Assembly: GCF_019900845.1 (NCBI RefSeq)
Contig: NZ_CP074570.1
Coordinates: forward strand, 4,464,001 to 4,528,000
Length of the DNA stretch: 64,000 bases
Direction: 5' to 3'
From: Paraneptunicella aestuarii
GTDB lineage: Bacteria; Pseudomonadota; Gammaproteobacteria; Enterobacterales; Alteromonadaceae
Shown here: piece after piece, positions 29,527 to 39,848 of the stretch
Layout of the letters: the number at the start of each line of letters is the position of its first letter
Numbering within the stretch: position 1 is the first letter of the stretch
Notes under the pieces: model-generated
Database searches by the model: none
What the model saw: the letters and a program-made list of their open reading frames with translations, nothing else
What the model was told of the DNA's origin: nothing
Position numbers and translations under genes: made by a program

Positions 29527-31881
29527 ATGTCTCCTCCACACGACAATATGGATACATTAGCGCTACGTTTAGCTCAGTGGATTAGTCGCATCGGCGCATT
29601 TAAAAGCAGCTTCGCACTATTAATGATTTTGCTTGGCCTCAGTGTTCTGGGCTCTCATATATTGCGCATATTTCTGTCTGCAGATAACAATACCGAAGAC
29701 TTTGTTATTGCGGTGATCTTGACGCTAATCGTCGCCCCCTGGGTATTGCTGTTTTTCAGTGGTCTGGTTAAGCAATTAGTGCGCTCCAAAGAGTCATTGC
29801 AAATGGCGATAACTGAGCTGGAGCGTTTACGCGCTCAAGATCAGCATGAAGCAGGTCAATTACGAGGAGATATTGATCGACTCAGTCTGGAAATTGAAAA
29901 GCGCCAACAAGTTCAGCTCGATCGTGAAAAGGTATTTGCTGAGCTGGAAGACCAAATGCAAAGCCGTTCGGAGAAAGAACAGCAAGCGTTACGCCTCTCT
30001 ACCCTTTTGCGCTCTATTATTGATGCTTCACCGGATTTGATTTATTACCGAAATCAGGAAGGTAAGTTCGCGGGATGTAACCGCGTCGCAGAGCAGCTAA
30101 CCGGAAAATCCGAAGAAGAGCTGATTGGCTTAAGCCCTCATGAGGTTTACGACGAAGAATTAGCCAGCCAGGTGGTCGCCAGTGATAACGAGGTATTGGA
30201 AAGCAATGCCAGTATCACCGAAGAGCTTTGGTTGCGCTTTGCCGATGGACGTCGCCGTTACTACGAAATGCGTAAAGTACCATTTTTCGATCCTAATGGT
30301 GTGCGCTTAGGCTTACTGGCTTTCGGTCGAGATATAACCGAACGTAAACAAGCCGAAGACGCTATCGCCAAGGCCAGCAAAGACAAAACCGCCTTTATCG
30401 CGACCATTAGCCATGAATTACGCACGCCGCTTAACGGCATTGTTGGCTTAAGCCGAATGCTGCGTGACACAGAGCTATCGAAAGAGCAGTTCAACTGGGT
30501 AAGTACCGTTTATGCCAGCGCTATCACGCTTGGTAATATCTTTAATGACATTATCGACCTGGACAAACTGGAACGAGACCGATTGGAATTGTCCCTGAAA
30601 ACCGTCTCTCTGAGCGATTTTGCCAGCGAAATCGGCAGCGTTATCGAGTTATTGGCAGCAGATAAAGGGTTGAAATACGAAACACACATTGTTGATCCTC
30701 TTCCTGAATTTGTGGAAGTGGATGGTACACGTCTACGTCAAATCCTCTGGAACTTGCTATTTAATGCGGTGAAATTCACACCTCAAGGCATGGTAAGTTT
30801 AAGCGTTGCGGCCACACAACCAGAGAATGATCAGTGCCTGGTGAAATTTCAAGTTTCTGACTCAGGCATTGGCATCCCGGCTTCCGAAGTCGATAAAATC
30901 TTCGCCATGTATTATCAGGTGGATAGCCCTAACCATAAAAGCGCTACAGGCACAGGGATTGGTTTGGCTATTTGTCACCAATTAGTGTCCATGATGAATG
31001 GCAATATCACTGTTGATAGCAAGGTGGGTAAAGGTACAACCTTTACTGTCGAATTACCGGTGGAAGTGAGTCACACAGGAATGAAGGTAGAGAAGTTGTT
31101 AGTCAAAGGACTCAACATTCTACTGGTGGAAGATATTCATCTGAATGTGATGGTCGCCAAAGCCTTGCTGGAAAAACTGGGGCAACATGTTGATGTGGCA
31201 ATGGACGGCGCGGAAGCGTTGGAGAAAGCCAGAGCCAATCAGTACGACTTGATCCTGCTGGATATTCAGCTACCCGATATGAACGGCTTTGAAGTAGCCA
31301 GCAAGTTCCATGAAGAAGACCTGGTCAGTGGTACACATATTGTTGCCCTGACCGCGAATGTCATTAAAACACGCCAGGAATATCTGGATAACGGTATGGA
31401 TGACGTTATCGCCAAACCCATCAAGAAGAGCCGAGTTATTCAGGTATTCAACCAGTTATTTGCCGATCACGAGCCACCAGCCATCGAGCAAGAGCCAGTA
31501 GCACAGCCTATTGAGAACAAGTTAGGCGCGGTTCTGGATATGGAATTATTGAATACCCTGGTAGAGACCATTGGCATTGATATGGTCATCAACAGCTTAA
31601 ATGTATTCAAACAGAGTATGCCGGGCTATGTGGAAATGCTGAAGCTGAGTTTGAGTGCCGAAGAGAAAGATGAAGTCTGTTCTCATGCCCACAAAATCAA
31701 AGGAGCAGCAAGCTCAGTTGGGTTGACTGGCGTGCAGAAAGTGGCGAACCAAATCCAGCAAGGAGACCACCCGGCCTGGTGGCAAAATGTTCATGACTGG
31801 GTCGAAGAGCTGGAACAGGCTTACGAACATGATATGCAGATTCTGGAATCCTGGTTACAGGAACAAGAGCAGGAAAACTAA
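29527..31881 (+). CDS. arcB: Aerobic respiration control sensor kinase ArcB
   Basis: A 784-residue tripartite hybrid kinase. Two transmembrane helices (about 25-45 and 55-80) with a very short periplasmic loop are followed by a coiled coil (about 85-150). A PAS domain (DASPDLIYYRNQEGKFAGCNR) follows. The kinase core has His296 in ISHELRTPLNG and HATPase motifs GTGIGLAICH. A receiver has Asp579 in LLDIQLPDMNG, and an HPt domain has His722 in HAHKIKGAASSVG. Similarity to E. coli ArcB runs over the whole length, and it neighbours gltB as in E. coli. The start is ATG 29527, not the TTG two codons earlier. It senses quinone redox state; its partner ArcA is not in the window. Confidence 0.93.
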   Translation: MSPPHDNMDTLALRLAQWISRIGAFKSSFALLMILLGLSVLGSHILRIFLSADNNTEDFVIAVILTLIVAPWVLLFFSGLVKQLVRSKESLQMAITELERLRAQDQHEAGQLRGDIDRLSLEIEKRQQVQLDREKVFAELEDQMQSRSEKEQQALRLSTLLRSIIDASPDLIYYRNQEGKFAGCNRVAEQLTGKSEEELIGLSPHEVYDEELASQVVASDNEVLESNASITEELWLRFADGRRRYYEMRKVPFFDPNGVRLGLLAFGRDITERKQAEDAIAKASKDKTAFIATISHELRTPLNGIVGLSRMLRDTELSKEQFNWVSTVYASAITLGNIFNDIIDLDKLERDRLELSLKTVSLSDFASEIGSVIELLAADKGLKYETHIVDPLPEFVEVDGTRLRQILWNLLFNAVKFTPQGMVSLSVAATQPENDQCLVKFQVSDSGIGIPASEVDKIFAMYYQVDSPNHKSATGTGIGLAICHQLVSMMNGNITVDSKVGKGTTFTVELPVEVSHTGMKVEKLLVKGLNILLVEDIHLNVMVAKALLEKLGQHVDVAMDGAEALEKARANQYDLILLDIQLPDMNGFEVASKFHEEDLVSGTHIVALTANVIKTRQEYLDNGMDDVIAKPIKKSRVIQVFNQLFADHEPPAIEQEPVAQPIENKLGAVLDMELLNTLVETIGIDMVINSLNVFKQSMPGYVEMLKLSLSAEEKDEVCSHAHKIKGAASSVGLTGVQKVANQIQQGDHPAWWQNVHDWVEELEQAYEHDMQILESWLQEQEQEN

Positions 31882-31911
31882 GAATTAACTCGAAGCTTAG
31901 GCTTAGAAGGA

Positions 31912-33270
31912 TTAGACAAGAAAGATTGTCGCAGTGCCAAGGAAGGCGAAGATTCCAACAATATCCGTTACTGTCGTTAAAATCACACTACCGGCCAATG
32001 CCGGGTCGATATTCACTTTCTTCATCGCCAATGGCAACACAGCACCCGCCAAGCCAGCGACCACCATATTAATCAACATAGCGAAAGCGATAATAATCCC
32101 CAAGGTTAGATCTTGCTTCCAAATGGCAACAACCGAGGCAATTAACAAGGCCCACATCAAGCCATTCAATAATCCGATAGCCAGTTCTTTTCCAACCAAC
32201 CAGCGAGAGTTAGCCGAGCCTACATGCCCCAAGGCCATACCACGGATAACCAGAGTTAAGGTCTGGTTTCCGGCAACACCGCCCATACTGGGCACAATGG
32301 TGTTGAGAATCGCCAGCACTGCCAGTTGGCTCAAAATCTCTTCAAACATGTTGCTAACAGCGGCGGCCATAATCGCAGTAATAAGGTTAACCCCCAGCCA
32401 TACTGAACGGCGTTTGGTACTTTTAACCACGGGAGCGAAGGTATCTTCCTCGTCATCCAAACCCGCCATACTCATCATGGAGTGCTCCGCGTCTTCACGG
32501 ATGATATCAACCACGTCGTCAATGGTAATACGCCCGACCAGAATGCCAGATTCATTCACAACCGGTGCCGATATCCAGTTGTGGCGTTCAAACAGTTTGG
32601 CAATCTCGCCTTCAACCATATCTACAGGAATGGTCAGTGGCTCTTCGTCCATCACTTCATCAACCGTGCTGTCTGGAGCACTGGTCAATAAGCGCGGCAA
32701 AGAGATTGTGCCAATCAACTTGTCATGACGGTTAGTCACATAGAGAGTATCTGTGCCTTCCGGAATTTCACGCTTCAACCGCAAATAACGTAAAATAACG
32801 TCGATTGTGACTTCCGGACGCAGCGTAATGGTGTCGGTGTTCATGATGAAGCCAGCAGTTCCTTCACCATAAGAGAGGGCTTGCTCAGCGCGAACACGAT
32901 CCTGGGTATCCATGCGGCGCAAAACATCTTGCACCACCTTATCGGGTAGACCATTCAGCAGTTCTGCAAGGTCATCGGTATCCATGTCTTCCAGCGCTTC
33001 GGCCAGCTTATCTGGAACCATGGTTCGGATGATGCCGTTACGTACATCTTCCGAAAGTTCTTCTAATACGTCACCGTGAAAATCAGGATCGAGGAGTTGC
33101 CATAGCACCGCACGGCTTTTAATTGGGGAGGCTTCCAGAAGCAGGGCAACATCAGCAGGAGCCATATGTTGAAGCATCTTACGGACATGAACATACATAC
33201 CACTGCCAAGAGCCTGATTAATCGACTCTAGCTGTTCGGCAACATGTTGTCTTTCGAGTGCTTCTGCCAT
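31912..33270 (-). CDS. mgtE: Magnesium transporter MgtE
   Basis: A 452-residue Mg2+ channel. The cytosolic N domain (about 1-135) has the superhelical repeats (VLWQLLDPDFHGDVLEELSEDVR, LAELLNGLPD). Two CBS domains follow (about 140-260; VDEVMDEEPLTIPVD, GRITIDDVVDIIREDAEHSM). The membrane part has five helices, with the pore region VPSMGGVAGNQT and the C-terminal ITTVTDIVGIFAFLG-like segment. No Mg2+-responsive leader is evident in the 210 bp upstream. It is convergent with arcB and closes the rpoN-lpt gene string. Confidence 0.95.
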   Translation of the reverse strand: MAEALERQHVAEQLESINQALGSGMYVHVRKMLQHMAPADVALLLEASPIKSRAVLWQLLDPDFHGDVLEELSEDVRNGIIRTMVPDKLAEALEDMDTDDLAELLNGLPDKVVQDVLRRMDTQDRVRAEQALSYGEGTAGFIMNTDTITLRPEVTIDVILRYLRLKREIPEGTDTLYVTNRHDKLIGTISLPRLLTSAPDSTVDEVMDEEPLTIPVDMVEGEIAKLFERHNWISAPVVNESGILVGRITIDDVVDIIREDAEHSMMSMAGLDDEEDTFAPVVKSTKRRSVWLGVNLITAIMAAAVSNMFEEILSQLAVLAILNTIVPSMGGVAGNQTLTLVIRGMALGHVGSANSRWLVGKELAIGLLNGLMWALLIASVVAIWKQDLTLGIIIAFAMLINMVVAGLAGAVLPLAMKKVNIDPALAGSVILTTVTDIVGIFAFLGTATIFLV

Positions 33271-33480
33271 GTCATCCCTTGTGGAAGTTCAGGTTTAATT
33301 ATGTGATAAAACCGATATGAGAAACCTGAGTAATGAATTCATTATTATTATTCAGATGACGATAGTATGACTTCGCCAACGTTTTGTTTTATCTGACTAA
33401 TTCGTTTGTTGGTTAGGTCTGCTTAACCTGCTCTTATAGCCGTATAGTCTATAACAAGTGTAGCAAGAAAGGTACGGGTG

Positions 33481-33753
33481 TTATTCTTCTTCGTTGAATT
33501 TTGCCGTAATGAGCTCTTCAATCGCAGCTAAAGCCATTTCAGCATCTTCACCTTCCGACACGACCGTCACTTCTTTACCCTGATAGCTTTCCAGCATCAT
33601 CAGGCCCAAAACACTGGCGGCAGAAGCAGTTTTGTCTCCCTGTATCAGGGTGATTTCAGCTTTAAACTGTTGGGCGACTTTAACAAGCTGCGTTGCAGCG
33701 CGAGCATGTAAGCCCAGTTTATTTACAATAACAAGATTCTTTTCCAGTCTCAT
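33481..33753 (-). CDS. ptsO: Nitrogen-PTS phosphocarrier protein NPr
   Basis: A 90-residue HPr-like protein with the phosphorylated His16 in NKLGLHARAATQL and the HPr helix around ASAASVLGLMML. It passes phosphate from EI-Ntr to PtsN. I chose ATG 33753 (MRLEKNLVIVN); a GTG at 33765 would add four residues and cannot be excluded. It lies 37 bp after rapZ in the conserved rpoN-hpf-ptsN-rapZ-npr order. Confidence 0.93.
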   Translation of the reverse strand: MRLEKNLVIVNKLGLHARAATQLVKVAQQFKAEITLIQGDKTASAASVLGLMMLESYQGKEVTVVSEGEDAEMALAAIEELITAKFNEEE

Positions 33754-33790
33754 ACACTCACTCACTTCAATCTTACAGGGTAGATTGGCA

Positions 33791-34636
33791 TTAACTGCTT
33801 AATTCGCGGTGTCTCACTTGTACATCTGGATGAGAGGCTTTAAATACATTAGCTAACATTTCGACGACATATACCGAACGGTGTTGACCACCAGTGCAAC
33901 CAACGGCGACAGTAACATAGCTGCGATTATTGCGTTCCAAATGCGGTAACCAGGTCGCAATTAAACTTTGGATTTGCCAGACAAATTTGGCAACGATTGG
34001 TTGAGAACCAAGAAACACCTGAACAGGTGAGTCAAGGCCGGTTAATGGCTTAAGTTCAGGTTCCCAATGAGGGTTGGGTAAAAAACGGGCATCAAACACA
34101 TAATCGGCATCTTTAGGAATACCGTGCTTGAAGCCAAAAGATTCAAATACCAACACTAATCTTGAGCTTTTCTTGCCCAAAATGCGCTCTCGCACTAATT
34201 CTGCCAATTGATGAACCGATAGCTTGTCGGTATCAATATACAAATCAGCACGCTCAGCGATTGGAGCAAGCACTCTACGCTCAGCTTTTATCGCCTCAGT
34301 AAGAGACATTTTTTGTTTCGAAAGCGGATGCAGACGACGAGTTTCACTAAAGCGCTTCAATAGCACATCGTCACTGGAATCAAGGAAGACAACGGTCACT
34401 TCCCAATTAGTGGGTAAGTAATCAAGAATTTCGTTCAGTTCGTCAGGATCTTTGGGAATGTTTCTAACATCAATGCTCACCGCCACTTCTTCATACTCAT
34501 TTTCAACCGTATGGGTGAGGGTTGGCAGCAAGTTTACCGGAATATTATCGACACAGTAGTAGCCCAGATCTTCCAACGCTCTGAGCACGATGGTCTTTCC
34601 TGAACCTGAGTGACCACTGATGATAATCAGTTTCAT
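33791..34636 (-). CDS. rapZ: RNase adapter protein RapZ
   Basis: A 281-residue protein with the Walker A motif GHSGSGKT near the N-terminus and the C-terminal domain (GCTGGQHRSVYVVE, HRELSS) that binds small RNAs and glucosamine-6-phosphate in enteric bacteria. There it guides RNase E to GlmZ; whether the same RNA exists here is not shown. It overlaps ptsN by 4 bp. Confidence 0.95.
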   Translation of the reverse strand: MKLIIISGHSGSGKTIVLRALEDLGYYCVDNIPVNLLPTLTHTVENEYEEVAVSIDVRNIPKDPDELNEILDYLPTNWEVTVVFLDSSDDVLLKRFSETRRLHPLSKQKMSLTEAIKAERRVLAPIAERADLYIDTDKLSVHQLAELVRERILGKKSSRLVLVFESFGFKHGIPKDADYVFDARFLPNPHWEPELKPLTGLDSPVQVFLGSQPIVAKFVWQIQSLIATWLPHLERNNRSYVTVAVGCTGGQHRSVYVVEMLANVFKASHPDVQVRHRELSS

Positions 34637-35076
34637 ACCAAAGCCTCATACAAAGCTTGTTCTGACTCAGCTTTACGTAACTTACGAACAATGTCTCGAT
34701 CGTTGAGTTTATTGGCAATCGCTGAGAGGATTTTGAGATGGTCGGTGGTATCGTTTTCTGGAACCAGAATCGCAAAGAAAATATCAACAGGTTGATTGTC
34801 GATAGCGTCAAACTCTATTCCATCCTGACAGGTAATAATTAAAGCGATAGGTTTTAGCAAACCGGGCAAACGTCCATGAGGAAGTGCAATGCCATGCCCA
34901 ATGCCCGTACTTCCCATGCGTTCTCTACTCAATAAACTGGTGAGAACTTCCTCTGAGTCTATTTCATCAGACACATCTGCGGCTAACAGACTCAAAAGTT
35001 CAAGGATTCGCTTTTTACTTGAGCACCCAATGGCACGTTTAATGCCGTTGGGTGCAAGGATGTCTTTAATATCCAT
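34633..35076 (-). CDS. ptsN: PTS IIA-like nitrogen regulatory protein PtsN
   Basis: A 147-residue EIIA-Ntr protein. The phosphorylated His lies in GIGHGIALPHGRLPGL, and the domain continues with FDAIDNQPVDIFFAILVPEN. It receives phosphate from NPr and regulates potassium uptake and other targets in relatives. It sits between hpf and rapZ. Confidence 0.95.
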   Translation of the reverse strand: MDIKDILAPNGIKRAIGCSSKKRILELLSLLAADVSDEIDSEEVLTSLLSRERMGSTGIGHGIALPHGRLPGLLKPIALIITCQDGIEFDAIDNQPVDIFFAILVPENDTTDHLKILSAIANKLNDRDIVRKLRKAESEQALYEALV

Positions 35077-35102
35077 TTTTCTGGTACTGCTTTAAGCTCT
35101 AA

Positions 35103-35390
35103 TTAGTGCTTTTTAAGTTTCTCTTTGTATTTAATAACCTGGCGATCCAGTTTATCAATCAAAGAATCAATAGCAGCATACATATCTTCATGTTCAGATG
35201 CCGCGAAGATTTCACCGCCATCAATATGTAGTTTAGCTTCTGCTTTCTGACTTAGCTTCTCTACATTCAGGATCACGTGAACATTATTAATATGATCGAA
35301 GTGACGCTCCAATTTAGTAAATTTATTATCAACATAGTCGCGTAATGCGTCGGTAATTTCTACGTGATGACCAGTTAGATTAATTTGCAT
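35103..35390 (-). CDS. hpf: Ribosome hibernation promoting factor, short form
   Basis: A 95-residue protein of the S30AE family (MQINLTGHHVEITDALRDYVDNKFTKL start, basic C-terminus KYKEKLKKH). The short length fits HPf of gammaproteobacteria, which dimerises 70S ribosomes with RMF in stationary phase. It is 27 bp after rpoN. Confidence 0.95.
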   Translation of the reverse strand: MQINLTGHHVEITDALRDYVDNKFTKLERHFDHINNVHVILNVEKLSQKAEAKLHIDGGEIFAASEHEDMYAAIDSLIDKLDRQVIKYKEKLKKH

Positions 35391-35417
35391 GATCGTCTTC
35401 CTTTTTTGGGAACGAGC

Positions 35418-36902
35418 CTATAACAAGCTCTTACGTTGGTTAGACGGAGGGATCGAGAGCGATTCCCGGTATTTTGCGATTGTTCGCCGAGCCACCATAA
35501 TACCTTGGTCGGCCAACAATTCGGCAATCTTGCTATCGCTGAGTGGTTTAGCCTGATTCTCGGCAGCCACCAGCTTTTTAATCAATGCACGAATAGCGGT
35601 TGAAGAGCATTCTCCGCCATTCTCAGTAGCAACATGGCTACTAAAAAAATACTTCAACTCAAAGATACCTCTGGGAGTATGCATATATTTCTGGGTCGTA
35701 ACCCGGGAAATTGTTGACTCATGCATATCTACCATTTCAGCCACATCATTTAACACCATAGGCTTCATCATTTCAGGCCCATGTTCAAAAAATCCTTGTT
35801 GCTGTTGAACGATACAATTGGCTACTTTCAACAAGGTTTCATTGCGACTTTCAATACTTTTGATAAACCAGCGCGCTTCTTGCACATGATTGCGAATAAA
35901 CTGGCTATCATTGCTGCTTTTGGCACTTTTACTCATCGCAGCATATTGCTGATTAATATTCAGCTTTGGCACGCTATCAGGGTTTAATTCTACCATCCAA
36001 CGTCCGTTTTTCTTACTTACCGATACATCAGGAATAATGTAATCCGGCTGTTGGGGATTAATTTCACTGCCGGGATGCGGATTTAACGTCTGTAATAACC
36101 GCAGCACTTCACGAAGTTGCTCTTCTTTCAGCTTAGCCTTACGCATTAATGTGCGGAAGTCTTTGCTCATTAACAGGTCTGAAAAATTTTTCAGAATGTC
36201 ACGCGCTTCTTTCAGCCAAGGCGTGTCATCTTTAAATTGTGATAGCTGAACCAATAAGCATTCTTGTGGTGTATGAGACGCACATCCAACAGGATCGAAC
36301 CATTGAATACGTTTACGAACACATTCCACTTCTTCCAGCTCTACATCTTCCAAGTCTAAACCCTGAAGTATTTCTTCGCTGGAAATCTTTAAATATCCGG
36401 AATCATCAACCGCATCAATAATAGCAATGGCAATAGCTTCGTCAGTTTCAGAGAAAGGGGTTAAGCGCATTTGCCACAGCAGATGATCCTGAATGGAATC
36501 GACCGTTTCTCCCTGATAGACATAATCATCGTCACTGCCGCTGGAAATAGGAGAAGGTGCGGGAGCTGAAGACGCACTGTAATATTCGTCCCAAGTGCTG
36601 TCTACTGGCAACTCGTCAGGCATTGATGCACTTTCCAGTACATCAGAGGTATCCATTGAATCTGATGATGTATCAGGATAATCATCACCATTTAATTTTT
36701 CTAACTGGCTGTCGAAATCATTTTCGTTGTCAGAGCTATTGTGGTCATGCTCTTCAATTTCCAACAAAGGATTAGCATCTAACGCTTCCTGTATCTCCTG
36801 ACGTAAATCAAGCGTAGACAATTGCAGCAATCGAATTGCCTGCTGCAATTGTGGCGTCATCGTTAATTGTTGACTGAACTTAAGCTGTAATGATGGTTTC
36901 AT
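35418..36902 (-). CDS. rpoN: RNA polymerase sigma-54 factor
   Basis: A 494-residue sigma-54. Region I is Gln/Leu-rich ([23 protein letters not shown]), followed by an acidic region II (about 55-125). The core-binding domain follows, then the helix-turn-helix ([18 protein letters not shown]) and the RpoN box [12 protein letters not shown] near the C-terminus. It recognises the -24/-12 promoters of glnA and glnK seen in this window. Confidence 0.98.
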   Translation of the reverse strand: MKPSLQLKFSQQLTMTPQLQQAIRLLQLSTLDLRQEIQEALDANPLLEIEEHDHNSSDNENDFDSQLEKLNGDDYPDTSSDSMDTSDVLESASMPDELPVDSTWDEYYSASSAPAPSPISSGSDDDYVYQGETVDSIQDHLLWQMRLTPFSETDEAIAIAIIDAVDDSGYLKISSEEILQGLDLEDVELEEVECVRKRIQWFDPVGCASHTPQECLLVQLSQFKDDTPWLKEARDILKNFSDLLMSKDFRTLMRKAKLKEEQLREVLRLLQTLNPHPGSEINPQQPDYIIPDVSVSKKNGRWMVELNPDSVPKLNINQQYAAMSKSAKSSNDSQFIRNHVQEARWFIKSIESRNETLLKVANCIVQQQQGFFEHGPEMMKPMVLNDVAEMVDMHESTISRVTTQKYMHTPRGIFELKYFFSSHVATENGGECSSTAIRALIKKLVAAENQAKPLSDSKIAELLADQGIMVARRTIAKYRESLSIPPSNQRKSLL

Positions 36903-36968
36903 CTATATTGGGTGCTTATATTTTCGGTCGTTGCGAGGCTTTGTTATCCGCTTCTTCCAATTGTTTAA

Positions 36969-37694
36969 CTATAACGTGAATTGTTCGCCCAGGTATACAT
37001 CTCTGACCTGTTGATTGTTTAAAATCAATTCTGCGTTTCCTTCGGCGATAACTTGACCATGGCTCACAATGTAAGCATGTTCACAAACATCCAGCGTTTC
37101 TCTTACATTGTGGTCGGTGATTAAAACACCAATGCCACGCTCTTTTAAATGTTGAATAATCTTCTTTATATCATTTACCGAAATCGGGTCAACTCCAGCG
37201 AAAGGCTCATCCAATAATATAAATCGAGGATTCGCAGCCAGAGCTCGGGCAATTTCAACCCGACGACGCTCGCCGCCCGACAGACTCATACCTAAATTGT
37301 TACGAATGTGTCCAATATTGAACTCATCCAACAAGTCATCGGCTTCTTGTTCACGTTGCTCATCACTCAATTCTTTGCGCGTTTGCAATATCGCCATTAA
37401 ATTCTGATATACGGTCAATTTTCGAAAAATCGAGGCTTCTTGCGGCAAATAACCAATACCATGGCGCGCACGAATATGCATAGGTTGTAGTGTCAGGTCT
37501 TGCTGATCAATGAATATCTGCCCTTGGTCTAATGGAACCAAGCCTACAATCATGTAAAAAGTGGTCGTTTTACCCGCCCCGTTAGGACCCAGTAAGCCAA
37601 CGATCTGCCCAGCACTGACTTCAATAGAAACGTCCCGAACAACTTGTCTGGATTTATATGACTTGGCGAGATGCGTGGCGCATAAGGTAGACAT
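36969..37694 (-). CDS. lptB: LPS export ABC transporter ATPase LptB
   Basis: A 241-residue ABC ATPase with Walker [10 protein letters not shown], the Q-loop at YLPQEASIF, signature [11 protein letters not shown] and Walker [14 protein letters not shown], followed by the switch His in ITDHNVRET. With LptF/LptG (not here) it powers LPS extraction. It overlaps lptA by one base. Confidence 0.97.
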   Translation of the reverse strand: MSTLCATHLAKSYKSRQVVRDVSIEVSAGQIVGLLGPNGAGKTTTFYMIVGLVPLDQGQIFIDQQDLTLQPMHIRARHGIGYLPQEASIFRKLTVYQNLMAILQTRKELSDEQREQEADDLLDEFNIGHIRNNLGMSLSGGERRRVEIARALAANPRFILLDEPFAGVDPISVNDIKKIIQHLKERGIGVLITDHNVRETLDVCEHAYIVSHGQVIAEGNAELILNNQQVRDVYLGEQFTL

Positions 37695-38224
37695 TATTTT
37701 TTGTCTTCTCCCTTTTTCTTCGCGGCTTCTGGACGGAAAACCGTAACAACTCGACCTTCTTCACCGTTTTGGCCTTCGGCTGATAGCTGCTGCTTATCGA
37801 GATTAAAAGTGATGGAGTTACCTTTTACCATGCTGCTGTTTTGATGTAGCTCTGCATCGCCTGTTAAGGTTAACGTGCGGTTTGATACTTGATATCGGAT
37901 CTCATTGGCAACGGCGCGAATGTCAGAACCATCGTCCATGGTTTGGCTGTAAATAGCAGGATTACCACGAGCAATAAAAACTTCTTTGCCTTCACCTTGA
38001 GAAGCATTCACTTCCACTTCCTCAGCGTCAATTTTCAATGAGCCCTGAGAGATATGAACGTCTTCTTTAAAGATAGATGTCTTGCTTTTACCATCGACAA
38101 ACTGGGATTTTGAATCAACCGTAATCGGCAGTTTAAAATCCTGACTGTCGGCTTGCACCAAACTAATGCAACCGACCGCTACGGCACATACCAATGCCAT
38201 TTTAGCCATTCGCTTACATGACAT
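37694..38224 (-). CDS. lptA: Periplasmic LPS-bridge protein LptA
   Basis: A 176-residue beta-jellyroll protein that forms the periplasmic LPS bridge. It has a signal peptide (about 1-25, ends VQA) and OstA-type motifs ([35 protein letters not shown]). I chose ATG 38224: it gives the signal peptide and lies one base after the lptC stop, as expected for coupling, while the 38269 start would run into lptC. Confidence 0.95.
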   Translation of the reverse strand: MSCKRMAKMALVCAVAVGCISLVQADSQDFKLPITVDSKSQFVDGKSKTSIFKEDVHISQGSLKIDAEEVEVNASQGEGKEVFIARGNPAIYSQTMDDGSDIRAVANEIRYQVSNRTLTLTGDAELHQNSSMVKGNSITFNLDKQQLSAEGQNGEEGRVVTVFRPEAAKKKGEDKK

Positions 38225-38225
38225 A

Positions 38226-38795
38226 TTAGTTAACCGCTTTAGGGTTAAATACGGTTTGAACATGATCAATTAACTCAAACTTTCTGGTTAATAAGTTAGC
38301 GACAAATCCATTGCTATGAATAACATAATCCTGACCGGTAATGATCACTGGTTCATTGGATGTCATGGTCTTGTCAGTTAAATTTATTTCTATAAAACTG
38401 GTTTCAATCTGCTGCACAAAACCTTCGTCATTCAAGGTTTTAATCAGTACATTGTTTTCCAGCTGAATACGATTATCTTCGTATAAAGTACCTTCCAGAG
38501 CATTCACCTGCCAAGGCGACTCTGTTCGCTCAGTAAAAATAGTGTATCGAGGACGCTCAAACACTGTGAACCCAAGCTCTTCAAAATGTTCCATTTTGGT
38601 CGCGAAAACCTTATGTGACACCATCCCCTGCTTGTTATACAGGGTACTGAGCATTTCATTTGCCTGGTAGTTAGCTTGCCAACCAAGCTCATCCTCTTCG
38701 GTCTGCTGTTCTTTGTCTGTTTCCATCCACATGGGGAGATTTAATAGCAAAATCAATAGAAACAGGAAAAGAATACTGACGGTTAAGCGATTCAT
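38226..38795 (-). CDS. lptC: LPS export protein LptC
   Basis: A 189-residue bitopic inner-membrane protein with one N-terminal helix (about 5-22) and a periplasmic beta-jellyroll of OstA type (LEGTLYEDNRIQLENNVLIKT..., TMTSNEPVIITGQDYVIHSNGF). It couples LptBFG to LptA. I chose ATG 38795, preceded by GAGGG at 5-6 bases; GTG 38801 is less likely. Confidence 0.93.
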   Translation of the reverse strand: MNRLTVSILFLFLLILLLNLPMWMETDKEQQTEEDELGWQANYQANEMLSTLYNKQGMVSHKVFATKMEHFEELGFTVFERPRYTIFTERTESPWQVNALEGTLYEDNRIQLENNVLIKTLNDEGFVQQIETSFIEINLTDKTMTSNEPVIITGQDYVIHSNGFVANLLTRKFELIDHVQTVFNPKAVN

Positions 38796-38853
38796 AGCCA
38801 CCCTCTACCAACAAGTGGTGTCTCTGAGTTAAAGACTATGAATTCACAAAGCA

Positions 38854-39828
38854 TCAAGCGACTCCGGCTTTTAACAAATCAAGCATATTCAGTGCGCCAA
38901 CAGGGATGCGATTGTTATCTAACACCACAAGTCCATTGATACTGCGGGTTTCCATGATGTTAAGCGCTTCAGCTGCCAGCATATCTGCGGTGACCGTTAC
39001 CGCGCTTTTAGTCATGACATCAGCAATCGGCGTATGATGGATATCAACTTTAGCATCAATAACGCGTCGCAAATCACCATCCGTAAAAATACCTTCAAAT
39101 TGACCGGCATCGTTCACAACAGCAGCCATGCCCAAACCTTTATTGGAAATTTCCAATAAAGCTGAGCTTATGGTTTCTTTGCTATCCACAATCGGAACCT
39201 GATCACCGGAGTGCATGACATCAGCCAATTTCAATAACAACTTGCGTCCCAAAGCACCCTGCGGGTGAGACAACGCAAAATCATCGGAAGAAAACCCTCT
39301 GGCATCCAGCAATGCGATGGCTAACGCATCTCCCATAACCAAAGTCGCGGTTGTACTGGATGTGGGCGCCAAACCAAGGGAGCAGGCTTCTTTTTCTACC
39401 TTGATACAAAGGTGAACATCTGAATATTCCGCCAAGCGTGAGGCAGGGTTCCCAGACATGGCAATAATACGGATCCCCATGCGCTTCACTACGGGTAATA
39501 AAGCGAGCACTTCATCCGTTTCACCGGAATTGGAAATGGCCAGCAACACATCCTGCTTGCTGAGCATGCCCAAATCGCCATGGCCAGCCTCTCCGGGATG
39601 CATATAAAATGCAGGCGTTCCCGTACTGGCAAGTGTCGCAGCAATCTTATTAGCTATGTGGCCCGACTTACCCATACCAGTAACAACAACCTTGCCAACA
39701 CATCCCAACATCATTTCACACGCTTGGCTAAAATCTGTAGAGATATATTGCTTAAGATCTTCTATGGCTTTGGTTTCAATCTCTAGTACACGTAGACCGG
39801 AGTTAATGTAATTATCAGTATTATTCAT
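38854..39828 (-). CDS. kdsD: D-arabinose 5-phosphate isomerase
   Basis: A 324-residue enzyme that converts ribulose 5-phosphate to arabinose 5-phosphate, the first step of Kdo synthesis. It has an SIS domain (GKSGHIANKIAATLASTGTPAFYMHPGEAGHGDLG, SNSGETDE) and two CBS domains (about 205-320). ATG 39828 (MNNTDNYINSG) matches the family; the longer frame to 39915 runs into yrbG. No kdsC lies between it and lptC. Confidence 0.96.
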   Translation of the reverse strand: MNNTDNYINSGLRVLEIETKAIEDLKQYISTDFSQACEMMLGCVGKVVVTGMGKSGHIANKIAATLASTGTPAFYMHPGEAGHGDLGMLSKQDVLLAISNSGETDEVLALLPVVKRMGIRIIAMSGNPASRLAEYSDVHLCIKVEKEACSLGLAPTSSTTATLVMGDALAIALLDARGFSSDDFALSHPQGALGRKLLLKLADVMHSGDQVPIVDSKETISSALLEISNKGLGMAAVVNDAGQFEGIFTDGDLRRVIDAKVDIHHTPIADVMTKSAVTVTADMLAAEALNIMETRSINGLVVLDNNRIPVGALNMLDLLKAGVA

Positions 39829-39848
39829 TCTAAAAAGTCGTAAACATC

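Noticed and set aside
31934..32728. A 264-codon frame antisense to mgtE
   Set aside because: Low-complexity Ser/Thr/Ile/Pro composition, a by-product of mgtE codon use; mgtE is clearly the real gene.
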